Shown here: positions 44,252 to 54,651 of the stretch, piece by piece
Layout: each line of letters starts with the position of its first letter
Numbering within the stretch: the first letter of the stretch is position 1
Assembly: GCA_028386065.3 (NCBI GenBank)
Contig: JAKUCV010006140.1
Coordinates: 16,268-80,267, forward strand
Direction of reading: 5' to 3'
DNA: 64,000 nt
From: Turnera subulata
Taxonomy: Eukaryota; Streptophyta; Magnoliopsida; Malpighiales; Passifloraceae
The notes under the pieces: generated by a model
The model's database searches: none
The model's input: the letters and a program-made list of their open reading frames with translations, nothing else
What the model was told of the DNA's origin: nothing
Position numbers and translations under genes: made by a program

Positions 44252-44972
44252 CATGCATGATCTTTTTGTGCAAGAAATAACACCCATGTAAACCTAGAGT
44301 AATCATCCACAATCACAAATACATAACTCTTACCACCTAGACTTATGGTTCTCATGGGACCAAACAAGCCAATATGTAACAGTTCAAGAGGTCTAGATGT
44401 AGATATAGTATGCTTTGGTTTAAAGGAACTTTTAACCTGTTTTCCAAGTTGGCATGTTCTGCGTGTGGTTTCTTTCTCATACTTCAGCTTAGGTAATCCT
44501 TTCACCAACTCCTTTTTGGACAATTTTGAGACAAGTTCCAAGTTGGCATGTCCAAGCCTACGATGCCAGAGTGATGGTGTTTCTGTTCTTACACTTAAAC
44601 ACTTGAGCTTAAGGTTAGAAACATCATTCAAATAGATAGAGTAAATATTGCCTTTTCTGGTTCCAGTAAAAACCACATGGTTTCCATCAATAGTGCATAT
44701 CAGACACTTAGATCCTTTAAATAAGACATTATATTCCTTGTCACATAACTGACTAACACTTAATAGATAGTACTTAAGATTATCAACCAGTAAAACATAC
44801 TCACTAGAAGGGTTAGAGTCAATGTTACCATAACCAAGGATTCTCCTTTTTGTTTTGTCATAAAATATTACCTTTCCTTGGCCTTTTTCACTTAGGGATG
44901 AGAACATGGATGATTCACGATTCAAATACCTTGAACACCCACTGTCCAGTATCCATTCATCCCTAACAACCT
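43255..44972 (-). pseudogene. pol: copia A pol: protease-integrase, RT and RNase H core deleted
   Basis: The frame runs from about 44972 to 43255 without stops. Residues in order: PR active site WILDSGCSRYL (D-S-G); pre-integrase SLWHRRLGHANLELVS with one Cys of its finger lost (TRRTCQLGKQ); IN core with D in FVIVDDYSRFTWVLF, SVHGGEF where the second catalytic Asp is Val, and the Glu in NGVVERKNRTLQE; then FRVFGSKCHILN and the linker. RT begins HLAFLSQMEHKCAKDE and EELNQLKRS and stops after about 38 residues. The next frame continues NQLADFFTKPLKEDHF, the very end of RNase H. The RT-RH core (about 400 residues in relatives) is therefore excised. In-frame stops TGA/TAA near 44985 separate it from gag. 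Confidence 0.87.
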
Positions 44973-44974
44973 TT

Positions 44975-45887
44975 TAAAGAGATCAAGTTTTAGGTACCCA
45001 AACTACTTTAGGTCCTTCTGGGTTAGGTCTGGTTCCTTTTGGAACCCACACATATCTCACATGACAACTTCTTTTTCTAAACATACATGTTCTAATGCCA
45101 TGTCCATCTCTACCACAATAATGACAAGTAATATGAGGTACATCAGAGTAATATGAATGGGCATGCATGTTCTTCCTAGGTCTATATGGTATGTTTGAAC
45201 CAGCCTTAACAAATTGTACAAGTGGGCTTGGTTTGTGAAAAACCAAATGAGTAGCAGAACTTGGTTTGTTAAAAACCATTTGAGTAGCACCTATACCTTC
45301 TTTTGAATTGAATGCCTCTGTTGTCCAAGCAAGATATTCAAACTTTCACTACCCTTTGTGAACTTATCAAGAGAGCATTTCAAATCTTCAACATCATTCT
45401 TAAGCATGTCATTTTCTTTGAGCAATTTTTCACATGAAGCAATATTGCATGCAATTTTTTTTTCAAGTTCATCATGTGCATTATGTATGGCAAGTTTCTC
45501 ACTTTCCAAGGTTTCACGAGATTTCAACACATCAACATGAGCAAGATCAAGTTTTTCATATCTAGGCTTATGTGCTTCAGCATCATACTCTAGAATCTCA
45601 ATGCGTTTCTTGTATGCAATGTTCTTTTTTAGTGCTTGTGTATACTTAACATACAATTCATCAAAAGCATCTTGTAACTCATCAAAAGTAAAGTCAGGTG
45701 AATCATTTACCTCAGATTCTTCTTGAGCCATGTGACACAAATTCACAGCTTCATCCGTGTTTGAATCACATGAAGAATCCGAGTCATCCCAAGCAGCCAT
45801 ATCCTTCATTCTCTTGGTTTTTGAATAGTTGAGATTAGCACCATCAAAGTAGGATGCCTTGTTGATGCTTGTTCTCTCATAAGCCAT
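44975..45887 (-). pseudogene. gag: copia A gag lacking the capsid domain
   Basis: ATG at 45887 opens MAYERTSINKASYFDGANLN. After about 27 residues (YSKTKRM) it jumps to KDMAAWDDSDSSCDS, which in copia gag lies after the capsid (UBN2) domain; compare 62823-63570, where that domain is present up to VMVAWD. The rest is a coiled segment (FTFDELQDAFDELYVKYTQA through LLKENDMLKNDVEDLKCSLD). A single-base frameshift near 45295 leads to the zinc knuckle CHYCGRDGHGIRTC (CCHC intact) and the VWVPK repeats. Such a protein could bind RNA but not build a capsid. Confidence 0.83.
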
Positions 45888-45928
45888 GATCTTTGCCTCT
45901 GGATGTTACTCCTTTGTACTGAGGACGT

Positions 45929-45943
45929 GGCTCCGCAACCAAT
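45929..45943 (-). other. primer-binding site of copia A
   Basis: Minus strand ATTGGTTGCGGAGCC just after LTR end GGGCTAACA. Copia B has ATTGGTAGTGGAGCC at the same place. Confidence 0.75.
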
Positions 45944-47117
45944 TGTTAGCCCAGATAGGCCTGAGAGGGGGGGGTGAATCAAGCTACCTCTTAATCGCGT
46001 TTGGTTTCTAGTTTGGTTTCTGTTAAACCAAGTGGTTTCTTCACAAACCACACTCATGGAAATCTGTCAGTTCACACAAGCCAAAGACTTGAAAGATAAG
46101 AGTAAGAGACAGTGACACAGTAATTTTAGAGTGGTTCCCCCTCACCAGGTACTCCACTACCTAAAGGACCCTCCTTTAGGATTTCAAACTCTCACTAACT
46201 TAGGCTTTTGCGGGATCAGCCTCAACCTACTACAGAAACCAAGCTTTTGAAGGCTAAGCTCTAACCTTTACAAGAAATAAGCTTTTGCAGGCTAAGCTCT
46301 AACCTTTACAAGTTTTTCCAAGGCTAAACTCTAACCTTTCCTCAAATCTAAACCCTGATTTGAGTACTCAGCAAAACTACACTAAGTCTTGCCTAACAAC
46401 TCTCCCCTTTGTATGAACTTGAGGGACTAGAGTAAGAACAAGTGTATGCCCAACAAGAAAAATAAGAACACAGCAAGTATCACAAGTGTAAGCTCAGTTG
46501 CAGACTCAAAAACTCTTTCGAATTAGCTGGGATGCTTTTCCAAGAAGCATTGCTCTTCCTTATATAGAGTTTGAGTGAGTGGGAGTAGGTAGGGGCTCTT
46601 TCTCCAATAGCTATATTGCTCTTAACTACTTCCAGAGTTGACTCAAGTACTCCACTAGTTGGTGTTGGGTTCATTTCAGGAAGTCCACTCTCTTTGCAGC
46701 TCAAGTACTTGAAAACATTCCATTTTTAGCAATCCGCGACCATAAGTGTGGACCACAATTGATAATTGAGCTTGGAGGTGAGAGATAAGTGTTGCAGGTC
46801 TTCATCTCTGTCATGGACCACTTTCTCTGCCCGTTGGAGTAGTTGGGGGTTGAGCATTAACGCTGTGAGGACCACCTGGGCCACCAACAACTTGCAGCAG
46901 GACCACTTCAGATGTTGACAGTAAAGTGTGGTTTCTTCTAGAAACCAAGTCTTGTGGTTTTCGTGTGGTTCTTGTAAGAAACCACGCTGCATGTTATTCA
47001 ACACAAACATATGCAAACATCTAACCAGGTTTGTTAATCATCAAAATCAATATATAATTATTCACTAAACATGATTAGTCATTAATAATCCATATTAAGC
47101 TCATGTTTAGGTCATCA
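45944..47117 (-). repeat. 5' LTR of copia A
   Basis: 1174 bp, TGATGACCTAAACATG...GGGCTAACA on the minus strand. It includes GATTCACCCCCCCCTCTCAGG near the end, the sequence expanded to a 40-C run in the fragment at 48896-49073. Confidence 0.8.
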
Positions 47118-47640
47118 CACACATATACGTAAAAAAAAGTCCGATTAGAAATGAAATATTAGATAATGATTATTCCTAGAAAAGAATGAGAACTTATCTC
47201 ATTAAAAAAGAGAAAAAAATTGATTAAGATTAAAAATTAGTGAAAAAGTTATGAGTTACAAATCAAATGAACTAATACAAATTATTAGAAAAAAATAATT
47301 ATGGAAAAATAAAATTTTTGTGTGAAGCATGAAATTATTGACAAATAAGAAAGAGATCACTATTAATTAAATTATTTAACCTAGAATCATGTATTTGTGT
47401 TTATTAAATTAAATGATTTTTAGAAAAAAATTTCACGATAATTTAAAAGGATAGTTCTTCTAAGTTTAAAACACACAATTGGGCTGTGTTTTAATCAAAA
47501 CGACCGTGGTTTGGTAGAGTTTGTACATAAAACACTAAGACCTTCGTGTTTTGACTGTTGTGGAGCCCATTGACCTAAGAAGGCTTGAATTACTATACAA
47601 CGTCGTTTTGATATTTGGTCGAAACCCTAGGGTTAGATTC
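47118..47640. other. AT-rich non-coding DNA
   Basis: No ORF or repeat ends identified. The last 150 bp, with ACAACGTCGTTTTG and AAACCCTAGGG (a telo-box-like word), read as an upstream promoter of the next feature. Confidence 0.35.
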
Positions 47641-47643
47641 GGG

Positions 47644-48550
47644 TATAAATGGCATCGTTAACTCAGCCTCCTCATTTTCTATCTACTCTTCCTCTCTCTT
47701 CCGCTCACTCTCTTGTCTCTCTCTCCCCCCTCTTCTCTTCCTTTCCTATTCCCCAATCCGAACCCTAGCCATCACTTAACACCACCCACACCTTTTTGCC
47801 CTCAAGCCACAGTCCAATCTTCTCTTCTTCATTCGTCAAACGAGCCCTCCTCAATCACCTTGCCTCGGTACTCTCCTTTCCCTCAACCCAGTGGATCCGC
47901 GAGAACAGCGAGGCGAGGTTGAGCCCAATCAACCGCGGATTCCCTATGGCGGAGGTGATTCGGCATCATCCGGCGAGGATGCGGTAGATGGCAACCGATT
48001 CAAGGTCGATGATGGTGGTCTGCAGTGAATCTAGTCGATTTCCGATTCGGGTGAACTCCGGCAAGCTCTATGGCGGTAGCAGATCGAGTGTTGGAATGGG
48101 TAAGGATTTGTTTCATCTTTTTCAGATTTAATTTCCTTTTGATTAATGTTTTGAACTTGGGATTGTGTTTTTACGTTATAGGTTTTGTGGCCATTTGGAT
48201 TTTGTTTGGTTTCAGGCTAAGGTATGGCCTCGGGTAGAGCAAGGAGTGGTGGCAGATCTGAACGAAGGTCTGCAGAACTGTTAGTGGCATGCAGTCTTAA
48301 AACAGATCCGTTGGGGACCATTCGTGTTTCGAGTTCGTTTTGTCCAGATCCATCCCGCCGGATTCCGGCTTGTTTTGTTGTACTTTTATGTTGTAAAAAC
48401 AATTATTTTGTTGTATTTGGTATGTATTGGTCATTGTAAATATGTTTTGCATTATAATTTTTTTTTGTATTTGTATAAAGAAGATACAACAAAATTATTC
48501 ACGTTCATTTATTTTATGCCATAAATTTTGTCTAAAGCTTTAATTTTTTT
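47644..48550 (+). pseudogene. gene-like transcription unit fragment with one intron
   Basis: TATAAAT at 47644, a pyrimidine-rich leader (CTTCCTCTCTCTTCC), a consensus donor GG|GTAAGG at 48100 and an acceptor TTTGGTTTCAG|GC at 48215 define a plausible 116-bp intron. Joining 48070-48099 to 48216-48284 gives a 32-codon ORF, MAVADRVLEWAKVWPR then VEQGVVADLNEGLQNC, which is open across the splice. No family is recognised. It may be a 5' fragment of a host gene captured by a transposon (CACTA-like sequence follows) or a non-coding unit. Confidence 0.35.
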
Positions 48551-48639
48551 TTTATCAATTCTGAATGAAATTCAATTCCAATCTAATTAGGGTATATGTT
48601 AATATATTGGTACTTGGCATAATTATTTTTTTCTGTATA

Positions 48640-48890
48640 TTTAGATTGTGACGGATTTAACAAGGAATTAATTTGTGTGGGGTTTTTTTTTCGTTACAAA
48701 CAGAAAGGTTTACACTAACGGATTTAAGTGTAGGGATATAAGTCTGTCACAGTTTATCATGCCTTATCCCTCGTAAAATTCGTCGCAAAGTGGTCCGTCA
48801 CAAATTTCCTCACAGGTGGATTTGCAACGAAGGGTTTAATCAGGGATTTCATCCGTGACAAAATCCGTTACAAATTGCTGAAAATCCCTT
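48640..48890 (-). mobile_element. CACTA-like subterminal repeat region
   Basis: Repeated words of the type GTGACGGATTT, CCGTCACAAATTT, CCGTGACAAAATCCGTTAC and TTCGTCGCAAAG in both orientations resemble the subterminal repeats of plant CACTA (En/Spm) transposons. The terminal CACTA inverted repeat itself is not present, so the end is truncated. Confidence 0.5.
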
Positions 48891-48895
48891 ACTAA

Positions 48896-48995
48896 ATTCG
48901 TAACCAGATCTCACAGTCCGAAGATTTGGTATCGCAGAAGCCAATTCTCTCTGTCAAAAAAAACAAAGGCTTAAAGCCTAATTCATCCCCTCCTC

Positions 48996-49036
<41 letters not shown>

Positions 49037-49073
49037 ACACCCCCCACCCCTCCTTTTTAGGCACTTTTGGGCC
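48896..49073 (+). repeat. copia LTR 3'-end fragment with poly-C expansion
   Basis: CAGATCTCACAGTCCGAAGA through GGGCCTACA matches the end of the copia B LTR (29300-29363). At 48997-49036 there is a run of 40 C where relatives have about 8. No primer-binding site follows, so only the LTR end survives. Confidence 0.7.
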
Positions 49074-49305
49074 TACAACTTCTCCGGTGATCCTTTCCAT
49101 GAGCATCCCCAAGAATCTAACCTTGAATGGAGAAACAAAAAGTGCAATCTTGCACTTGCACTCGTGATGATGAGCGAATTCTTGTTTTTGGGATCCCACG
49201 ATACATGTTCTCTAAGTATAGGCGCACTAGTAGCCCGGTTGTTCAATGGGAATAGCCTTACTCTTGTGATCTTAGGTGAATCCCTCAACAACTTGGACTA
49301 CCTTT
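49074..49305. other. unassigned 230-bp segment
   Basis: Between a copia LTR end and gypsy B. No frame is recognised on either strand. Confidence 0.4.
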
Positions 49306-50323
49306 TGATGCAAATTACCTAGAAAAGCTTGGATATGGCAAGCTTATTTTTAGAGGCATCAAAGAGGAGCATCGATCTCACAAGAATTTCAAGAAGAGTT
49401 GGACATCAAAGCGAAGGACGCGAAGAACGCGTTCAGAAATTCCTGGACCATGCAGTATCGGGAATAAATTCATGTCTCGAGCTCTAAAACTCGGATTGCT
49501 ACGATCTTGGACTCTCTGGAAAGATACGACAAAGATCTACAACTTTTATGCTGAGCCCAGAAGCTGAATCGGCCGTTTGCCTTTAGTAACATGCGCTTGA
49601 ATTTGACGGACAGATTCTGTCCGAAAATTCGGTTTAGTTTTTTTGTTATTTGGGCTAAAGTGTTTTTAGTTGGGTTTTATTATTTGCTGGGTTTGTAATT
49701 TTGTCCTGAACTTTATTTGGGTTATTATTTGTGGGCTTTAGTTCAGTTATTTGGTTTTTAATTGTAAGATTTTTAATTAGTGTCCAAATTATGTGAGCTC
49801 AATTAAAAAAACCTAGTCCAATTAGGGTTAGGGTTTCAGTCACTTTAGGGTTAGGAATAGGGTTTGGCTGACTTGGCCCTATTAGGTGATGACCTAGGTT
49901 AGTATAAATACTTTCTTTACTTTCAGAATTAGAGGATGACGAATTTTGATAAAAAAAAAACGGTTACTCTTTGAAAGTTTCTTTTCTGTTTGAGTGATTC
50001 AAACAAAATCCATGAGTGCTGATGCTCTTGGACAAACCATAGTTTGCTGATTCACTTGGTTTATTTTAAGGATTTAGATTACTTATCAGATTTAATCAAA
50101 TCTGTGGCGTGCTCTAATTCCTTGTTGTTGTTTCTATTCTCTTGCTGATTAGGGTTCAGGGGTGACGACATTTTTTGGTGATTCAATTGTTCTTATTCTT
50201 TTCATGCTGATTTGGGAGGAATAAGGAGTGGTGGATTGCTTAGTTTGATTGAGATTGAGGTCGGGACCACAATTTGATTCAGTAGGAATTCTGGTGCTGA
50301 TTCCAGGGTCTCCTGCCGTATCA
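49306..50323 (+). repeat. 5' LTR of gypsy B
   Basis: TGATGCAAATTACC...CCTGCCGTATCA. A core promoter is suggested by TATAAATACTTTC near 49904. Confidence 0.85.
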
Positions 50324-50327
50324 TCTT

Positions 50328-50340
50328 TTGGTAGCGGAGC
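50328..50340 (+). other. primer-binding site of gypsy B
   Basis: TTGGTAGCGGAGC, 4 nt after the LTR end; the same core is found in gypsy C, LARD-2 and copia B (variant). Confidence 0.7.
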
Positions 50341-51250
50341 TTGAGGTTTTCAATCAATCATTTCCCTTTGTTTTATTTATGTTCTTTGTGTTTTCATTCA
50401 ATTCGTGGCCAGTTCTTGTTTGTTCTTTAGTTTTCTGTGTTTTATCCCCTTTGTTTATCCTAGTCGAATTCTGTCAATTAGAAAAAAAAATGTCGAATTA
50501 CTGTTCACGCTACTGTTCACCAATACTATTCATTGTCACTGTTCATCGGTGTTACCGTTCACGACAGAAAAAAAACAAAAAAAAAGGTTTCTGTGAGAGT
50601 GTGTACTGTCGACATCAATTATAAAAAAAAAAAGAGAGAGAAGAGCAAGTCGACTTGGTTGAATTAGGGTTTTGAAAGTTAGGGTTTCTTGGAATTTGTT
50701 TGTTCTTGCTGATTGGAATTGCAAATTTGGGAAATCTTGTTGCAGAATTCGAATTGGACTGAATTGTCTTGGTCATTTGGTTATTGAATTTGCTGGTTTG
50801 GATTGATTGGAAGTGTTGGAAGTGTTGTTTTGGAGGTTGGAGTTGTCAATTTTCTTGCAGGAAGAAGTTGAGATTTTCTGTTCATTTTCATTCTTATATT
50901 TGCCGATTTGTGCTTTTCATTGTGTTGAGTGGTTTTTGTTTCAGAATTGCTCAACTTGTGTAAAAATCAAACACATAAAATTCTTGTTCTGTGTGTGTTA
51001 TTTTCTTTTCTTCTTGAAATCTGATTTGCTTCTAGTTTTGCTAGCTTTTCTTTCTTTTCTTTTAGGGTTTCCTTTGCATTCCTTAGAATTACTTCACTGA
51101 TTTCGTTGGTTTGATTTGTTTATCTGAATCCTGACTAATAAACTAAAGTTGAATCAGGAGAGGTAAAAGGCTGAGTGATTACAACAATTGCCAAGAGTGT
51201 AAACACGTGAGGAATTATTTTCTACTAACGCTTTCTTGCAGGATAACATC
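50341..51250 (+). other. gypsy B leader region
   Basis: About 0.9 kb with many short ATGs but no conserved frame. CACTGTTCA/TACTGTTCAC words cluster at 50500-50560. It ends in TTTCTTGCAG, a splice-acceptor-like site 10 nt before the ORF start, and gypsy C has the same arrangement (TTTCTTGTAG). Confidence 0.6.
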
Positions 51251-52729
51251 ATGGAATATTCGAGATACATTAGTGGAAGATACTATGATGTAGAAGAGTT
51301 CGATAGACGCAATACCCTCAAACTTCAGAAGATGCCCGAAGCTCAAAAAGCTATTTTCTACACTAGATGTTGTGTGAAGGAAAAAGGTTGTAGCCTGAAA
51401 GTTGATGCGGGAAGATATACCAACTTGGTGAGTACACATATGGTGGACACGCTAGGATTGGAGTGTATGATGCATCCAAGACCCTATCAACTAAGAGGGA
51501 AGAATGCCATGAGAGAGATGAAGGTAACTAAACAAGTCCTTGTTTCTTTTTCCATTGGGAGGTATTTCGACCAAGTGTTGTGTGATGTTGTGCCTATGGT
51601 TGAGAACCATCTAGTGCTCGGTAGACCCTGGCAATTTGAAAGGAGAGTGGCTCCTGAGAGAGATAAGAGTAGGTACTCATTATACATGGGGGATCAGAAG
51701 TTTTTCCTTCGGCCATTGTCTCCACAAGAAGTCAATGAAGATCAATTGCATATTAGAGGAAGAGTGGCAGCATGGCGAGCTGAACTGGCCGAATCTCAAG
51801 CCAAGCTTGAGGAAGAGAGGAAGGTTGAGAACCTTGCAAAAGGAGAGTTAGAGAGGGAGGCTGAGAGCCTTGCAAAAAGAGAGCAAGAGAGGACGGCTGA
51901 GAGCCTTGCAAATGGAGAGGAGAGCTCAAAAGAAAAATTTGAGGATAAAGAAAAGAAAGAAGAAGTTGAGAGTAAGAAAGAAAAAGAGAGTGAAAAGAAG
52001 TTGGTGCTTGTCAACACCATTGAGAGAAGAAAAGAGAATAAAAAGAAACAATTTTTTGTTGAAAAAAAGAGAGATGAGAGGGATCTTTATGAGGAAAAGA
52101 AGAGTTTGTTTGTACATTTGTACAAGGAAGCTTGGTTTAAAGCTAACCTTAACCCTTGTCTTTCTAGATGTGATGTGTTTCTTTTGCAGGTTTCTAGGGA
52201 TGCTTGTAATGTAGGATTGTCGGTCCTAAAGGAAGATGGAATTACACATGGGGCGCCGATTACAATCACAAAGGAGCATCAGAGTGTTAATTACTTGTTG
52301 CTTGATCCGGGAGGAGAAGCTACGCGTGTCATGCTTGATCCTCCATGCATAAAGCTTGGTTCACAAGGTAAGTATCATGATCATGCTACATTCGATATTA
52401 CTGAAATTCCTCCTATTGATTTTGTAGGCATCGATTCGAGGACGAATCGCTTTGAGGAGGGAGGGAATGATGCAAATTACCTAGACAAGCATGGATATGG
52501 CAAGCTTATTTTCAGAGGCATCAAAGAGGAGCATCGATCTCACAAGAATTTCAAGAAGAGTAGGACATCAAAGCGAAGGACGCGAAGAACGCGTGCAGAA
52601 ATTCCTGGACCGTGCAGTATCCGGAATAAATTCATATCTCGAGCTGTACAACTTGGATTGCTGCGATCTTGGACTCTCTGGAAAGCTAAGACGAAGATCT
52701 ACAACTATTATGTTGAGCCCAGAAGCTGA
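51251..52729 (+). CDS. gypsy B single ORF: protease-like domain, charged linker, integrase tail
   Basis: 492-residue uninterrupted ORF; ATG 51251 lies where gag starts in gypsy C. Residues 35-60 (AIFYTRCCVKEKGCSLKVDAG) align with the gypsy C protease (NIFHTRC, SLIIDGGSCTNVVS). Asp52 is retained but the usual DGG/DSG/DTG is DAG. LGRPWQFERR (123-132) is the conserved PR-RT linker motif. Residues about 165-290 are Lys/Glu-rich with three imperfect AESLAKxE repeats. Residues about 313-365 (VSRDACNVGLSVLKEDG onward) match nothing I recognise. From about 365 (CIKLGSQGKYHDHATF, then PPIDFVGIDSRTNRFEEGGN) it is the C-terminal end of integrase, and the last 86 residues are encoded in the LTR and are basic (KSRTSKRRTRRTR). 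Gag, RT, RH and catalytic IN are absent. Function unknown; a helper-dependent element protein is plausible. Confidence 0.8.
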   Translation: MEYSRYISGRYYDVEEFDRRNTLKLQKMPEAQKAIFYTRCCVKEKGCSLKVDAGRYTNLVSTHMVDTLGLECMMHPRPYQLRGKNAMREMKVTKQVLVSFSIGRYFDQVLCDVVPMVENHLVLGRPWQFERRVAPERDKSRYSLYMGDQKFFLRPLSPQEVNEDQLHIRGRVAAWRAELAESQAKLEEERKVENLAKGELEREAESLAKREQERTAESLANGEESSKEKFEDKEKKEEVESKKEKESEKKLVLVNTIERRKENKKKQFFVEKKRDERDLYEEKKSLFVHLYKEAWFKANLNPCLSRCDVFLLQVSRDACNVGLSVLKEDGITHGAPITITKEHQSVNYLLLDPGGEATRVMLDPPCIKLGSQGKYHDHATFDITEIPPIDFVGIDSRTNRFEEGGNDANYLDKHGYGKLIFRGIKEEHRSHKNFKKSRTSKRRTRRTRAEIPGPCSIRNKFISRAVQLGLLRSWTLWKAKTKIYNYYVEPRS

Positions 52730-53483
52730 ATCGGCCGTCTTCCTTTACTAAAATGCGCTTGAATGTGACGGACAGATTCTGTCCGGAAATTCGGTTTAGT
52801 TTTTTTGTTATTTGGGCTAAAGTGTTTTTAGTTGGATTTTATTATTTGTTGGGTTTGTAATTTCGTCTTGGACTTTATTTGCGTTATTATTTGTGGGCTT
52901 TAGTTCAGTTATTTGGTTTTTAATTGTAAGGTTTTTAATTTGTGTCCAAATTATGTGGGCTCAATTAAAAAAACCTAGTCCAATTAGGGTTAGGGTTTCG
53001 GTCACTTTAGGGTTAGGAATAGGGTTTGGCTGACTTGGCCCTATTAGGTGATGACCTAGGTTAGTATAAATACTTTCTTTACTTTCAGAATTAGAGGATG
53101 ACGAATTTTGATAAAAAAAACAGTTACTCTTTGGGAGTTTCTTTTCTGTTTGAGTGATTCAAACAAAATCCATGAGTGCTGATGCTCTTGGACAAACCAT
53201 AGTGTGCTGATTCACTTGGTTTATTTTAAGGATTTAGATTACTTATCAGGTTTAATCAAATCTGTGGCATGTTCTAATTCCATGTTGTTGTTTCTGTTCT
53301 CTTGCTGATTAGGGTTCAGGGGTGACGACATTTTTTGGTGATTCAATTGTTCTTATTCTTTTCATGCTGATTTGGGAGGAATAAGGAGTGGTGGATTGCT
53401 TAGTTTGATTGAGATTGAGGTCGAGACCACAATCTGATTCAGTAGGAATTCTGGTGCTGATTCCAGGGTCTCCTGCCGTATCA
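52468..53483 (+). repeat. 3' LTR of gypsy B
   Basis: TGATGCAAATTACC...CCTGCCGTATCA, preceded by GAGGAGGGAGGGAA. The ORF continues 262 nt into it. Confidence 0.85.
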
Positions 53484-53499
53484 TCTTTCGAATGATCCC

Positions 53500-54636
53500 T
53501 GATGCAAGCAAGAAAGCACCAAGTGGAGCTGATGAAGGAGATGGCACCATTAGCTTGCCTCAAGGACCAATTATACGGGCTCGATTGAAGATGATCAAGA
53601 ATCACATGCTGCACTTTGTTCAAGCATTGGTAAATCAAGAATTGCAAGAAGACAAGATGATCAAGCTTGGAGAAGAGTACAAGAAGAAACCAACATGTGT
53701 CTCTGTCATTGGAGAGGAAGCCTAGTCGACTGGAGCATGTGGGCCCCATATCGACATATCCATTTTATTTTGCTAAAAAAAAGCCGATTTTATTATTTAA
53801 AAAAAACAATTGATAAATTTCGGCTAGGGTCTTTATTTTATTTGGGTTATTATTGTTGTTTGGGTCATCAACAATTATGGATTTTTAGTTATTTAGTTGG
53901 GTTTAATTAGTCCCATATGTTGTTGGATTAAAAGTCAAACCTAGTCCAACTAGGAGGTGTGTAGCCGACTTGGCCAAGGAGTTAGGAGACAAACTCCAAG
54001 TCGGTAAGGTTAGCTTGTGGCCGACTTGGGGTGCCTATGTATAGGGTCTTTAGGGTTCTTTTTATGACACACATTATTCTTGCTATTTGATAATAAAGTT
54101 TGAGGTTTTTATTACCGTGGTTATTTGCAAGTAGAATTGATTTCTTCTTGTTTATTTGAGGGGTTGTGTTTACTTATCAAGTGATTGATTTGCTTGTGGC
54201 GTATTCAAGATTCCTAGCTTTTATTACTCTATTGTTGCTTAACAACTTTGGTTTGTTTTGGGAATAAACTGTTTTTTCATCCTTGTATTAGACCTCAAAG
54301 TTGGAAGTCATCCCTCTATTAGATTTTGGCTTGTTTTCATCCCTTTATTTGTGAATTTTGTCTTATTTTAATCCCTGTGTTCGCCTTTTTGGCCTATTTA
54401 GAGGGATGAAAACAAGCCAAAACCCATGGACAGAGGGATGAAAATAGACCAAAACCAATACAAGGATGACTTTTTATGGTCTAACACAAGGATGAAAAAA
54501 GGCTTTAATCCCTTTGATTTGAGGTGATAGAGGTATTTGCTGAAACCCTAATTTGGTTGAATTGGTTGCTGATCTTGGAGACTTTGATTGATTTGGAGGT
54601 GCTATCTAGCCTTGTTCTGGTAGTGTTGCCGTATCA
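53500..54636 (+). repeat. 5' LTR of gypsy C, containing a MITE
   Basis: TGATGCAAGCAAG...GCCGTATCA, 1137 bp. Without the 253-bp MITE and its duplication it is about 876 bp, near the 888 bp of the 3' LTR. Confidence 0.85.
54260..54512. mobile_element. MITE-like foldback element in the gypsy C 5' LTR
   Basis: 253 bp with 35-bp terminal inverted repeats (30/35 identical; shared core TTTTTTCATCCTTGT, then TTAGACC) and internal pairing words (GGCTTGTTTTCATCCCT and complement). Flanks TTTGTTTT and TTTGATTT look like an 8-bp target duplication. The 3' LTR has the empty site (TTTGTTTTAAGG). An 8-bp duplication would fit a hAT-type origin. Confidence 0.75.
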
Positions 54637-54638
54637 TC

Positions 54639-54651
54639 TTGGTAGCGGAGC
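54639..54651 (+). other. primer-binding site of gypsy C
   Basis: TTGGTAGCGGAGC two nt after the LTR end. Confidence 0.7.

Larger units (their letters stand above)
35486..47117 (-). mobile_element. copia A: SIRE-like Ty1/copia element, deleted and interrupted
   Basis: Minus-strand element with 5' LTR 45944-47117, primer site at 45929-45943, gag, zinc knuckle, PR, IN, a short RT start fused to the RNase H end, a long post-pol region, a cluster of polypurine tracts, and a 3' LTR remnant at 35486-36209. LARD-3 (36840-40991) sits in its 3' region and LARD-2 in its 3' LTR. The capsid part of gag and the RT-RH core are missing, and a 1.2-kb tandem duplication covers IN to RT start. SIRE affinity is inferred from the long post-pol region and repeated polypurine tracts. 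Confidence 0.8.
49306..53483 (+). mobile_element. gypsy B: compact chromovirus derivative with one intact ORF
   Basis: 5' LTR 49306-50323, 3' LTR 52468-53483 (1018 and 1016 bp, very similar), flanked by CCTTT and TCTTT (4 of 5 match). Primer site TTGGTAGCGGAGC at 50328; polypurine tract GAGGAGGGAGGGAA before the 3' LTR. The 2.1-kb interior holds a single ORF (51251-52729) that keeps a PR-like domain and the IN tail but lacks gag, RT, RH and the IN core. Like gypsy C, its ORF reads on into the 3' LTR, a feature of CRM-type chromoviruses. Intact LTRs and ORF suggest fairly recent activity. Confidence 0.85.

Noticed and set aside
47649..47768. Protein start at ATG 47649 with a transit-peptide-like sequence
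   Set aside because: The ATG overlaps the TATA box and the frame ends after 39 codons.
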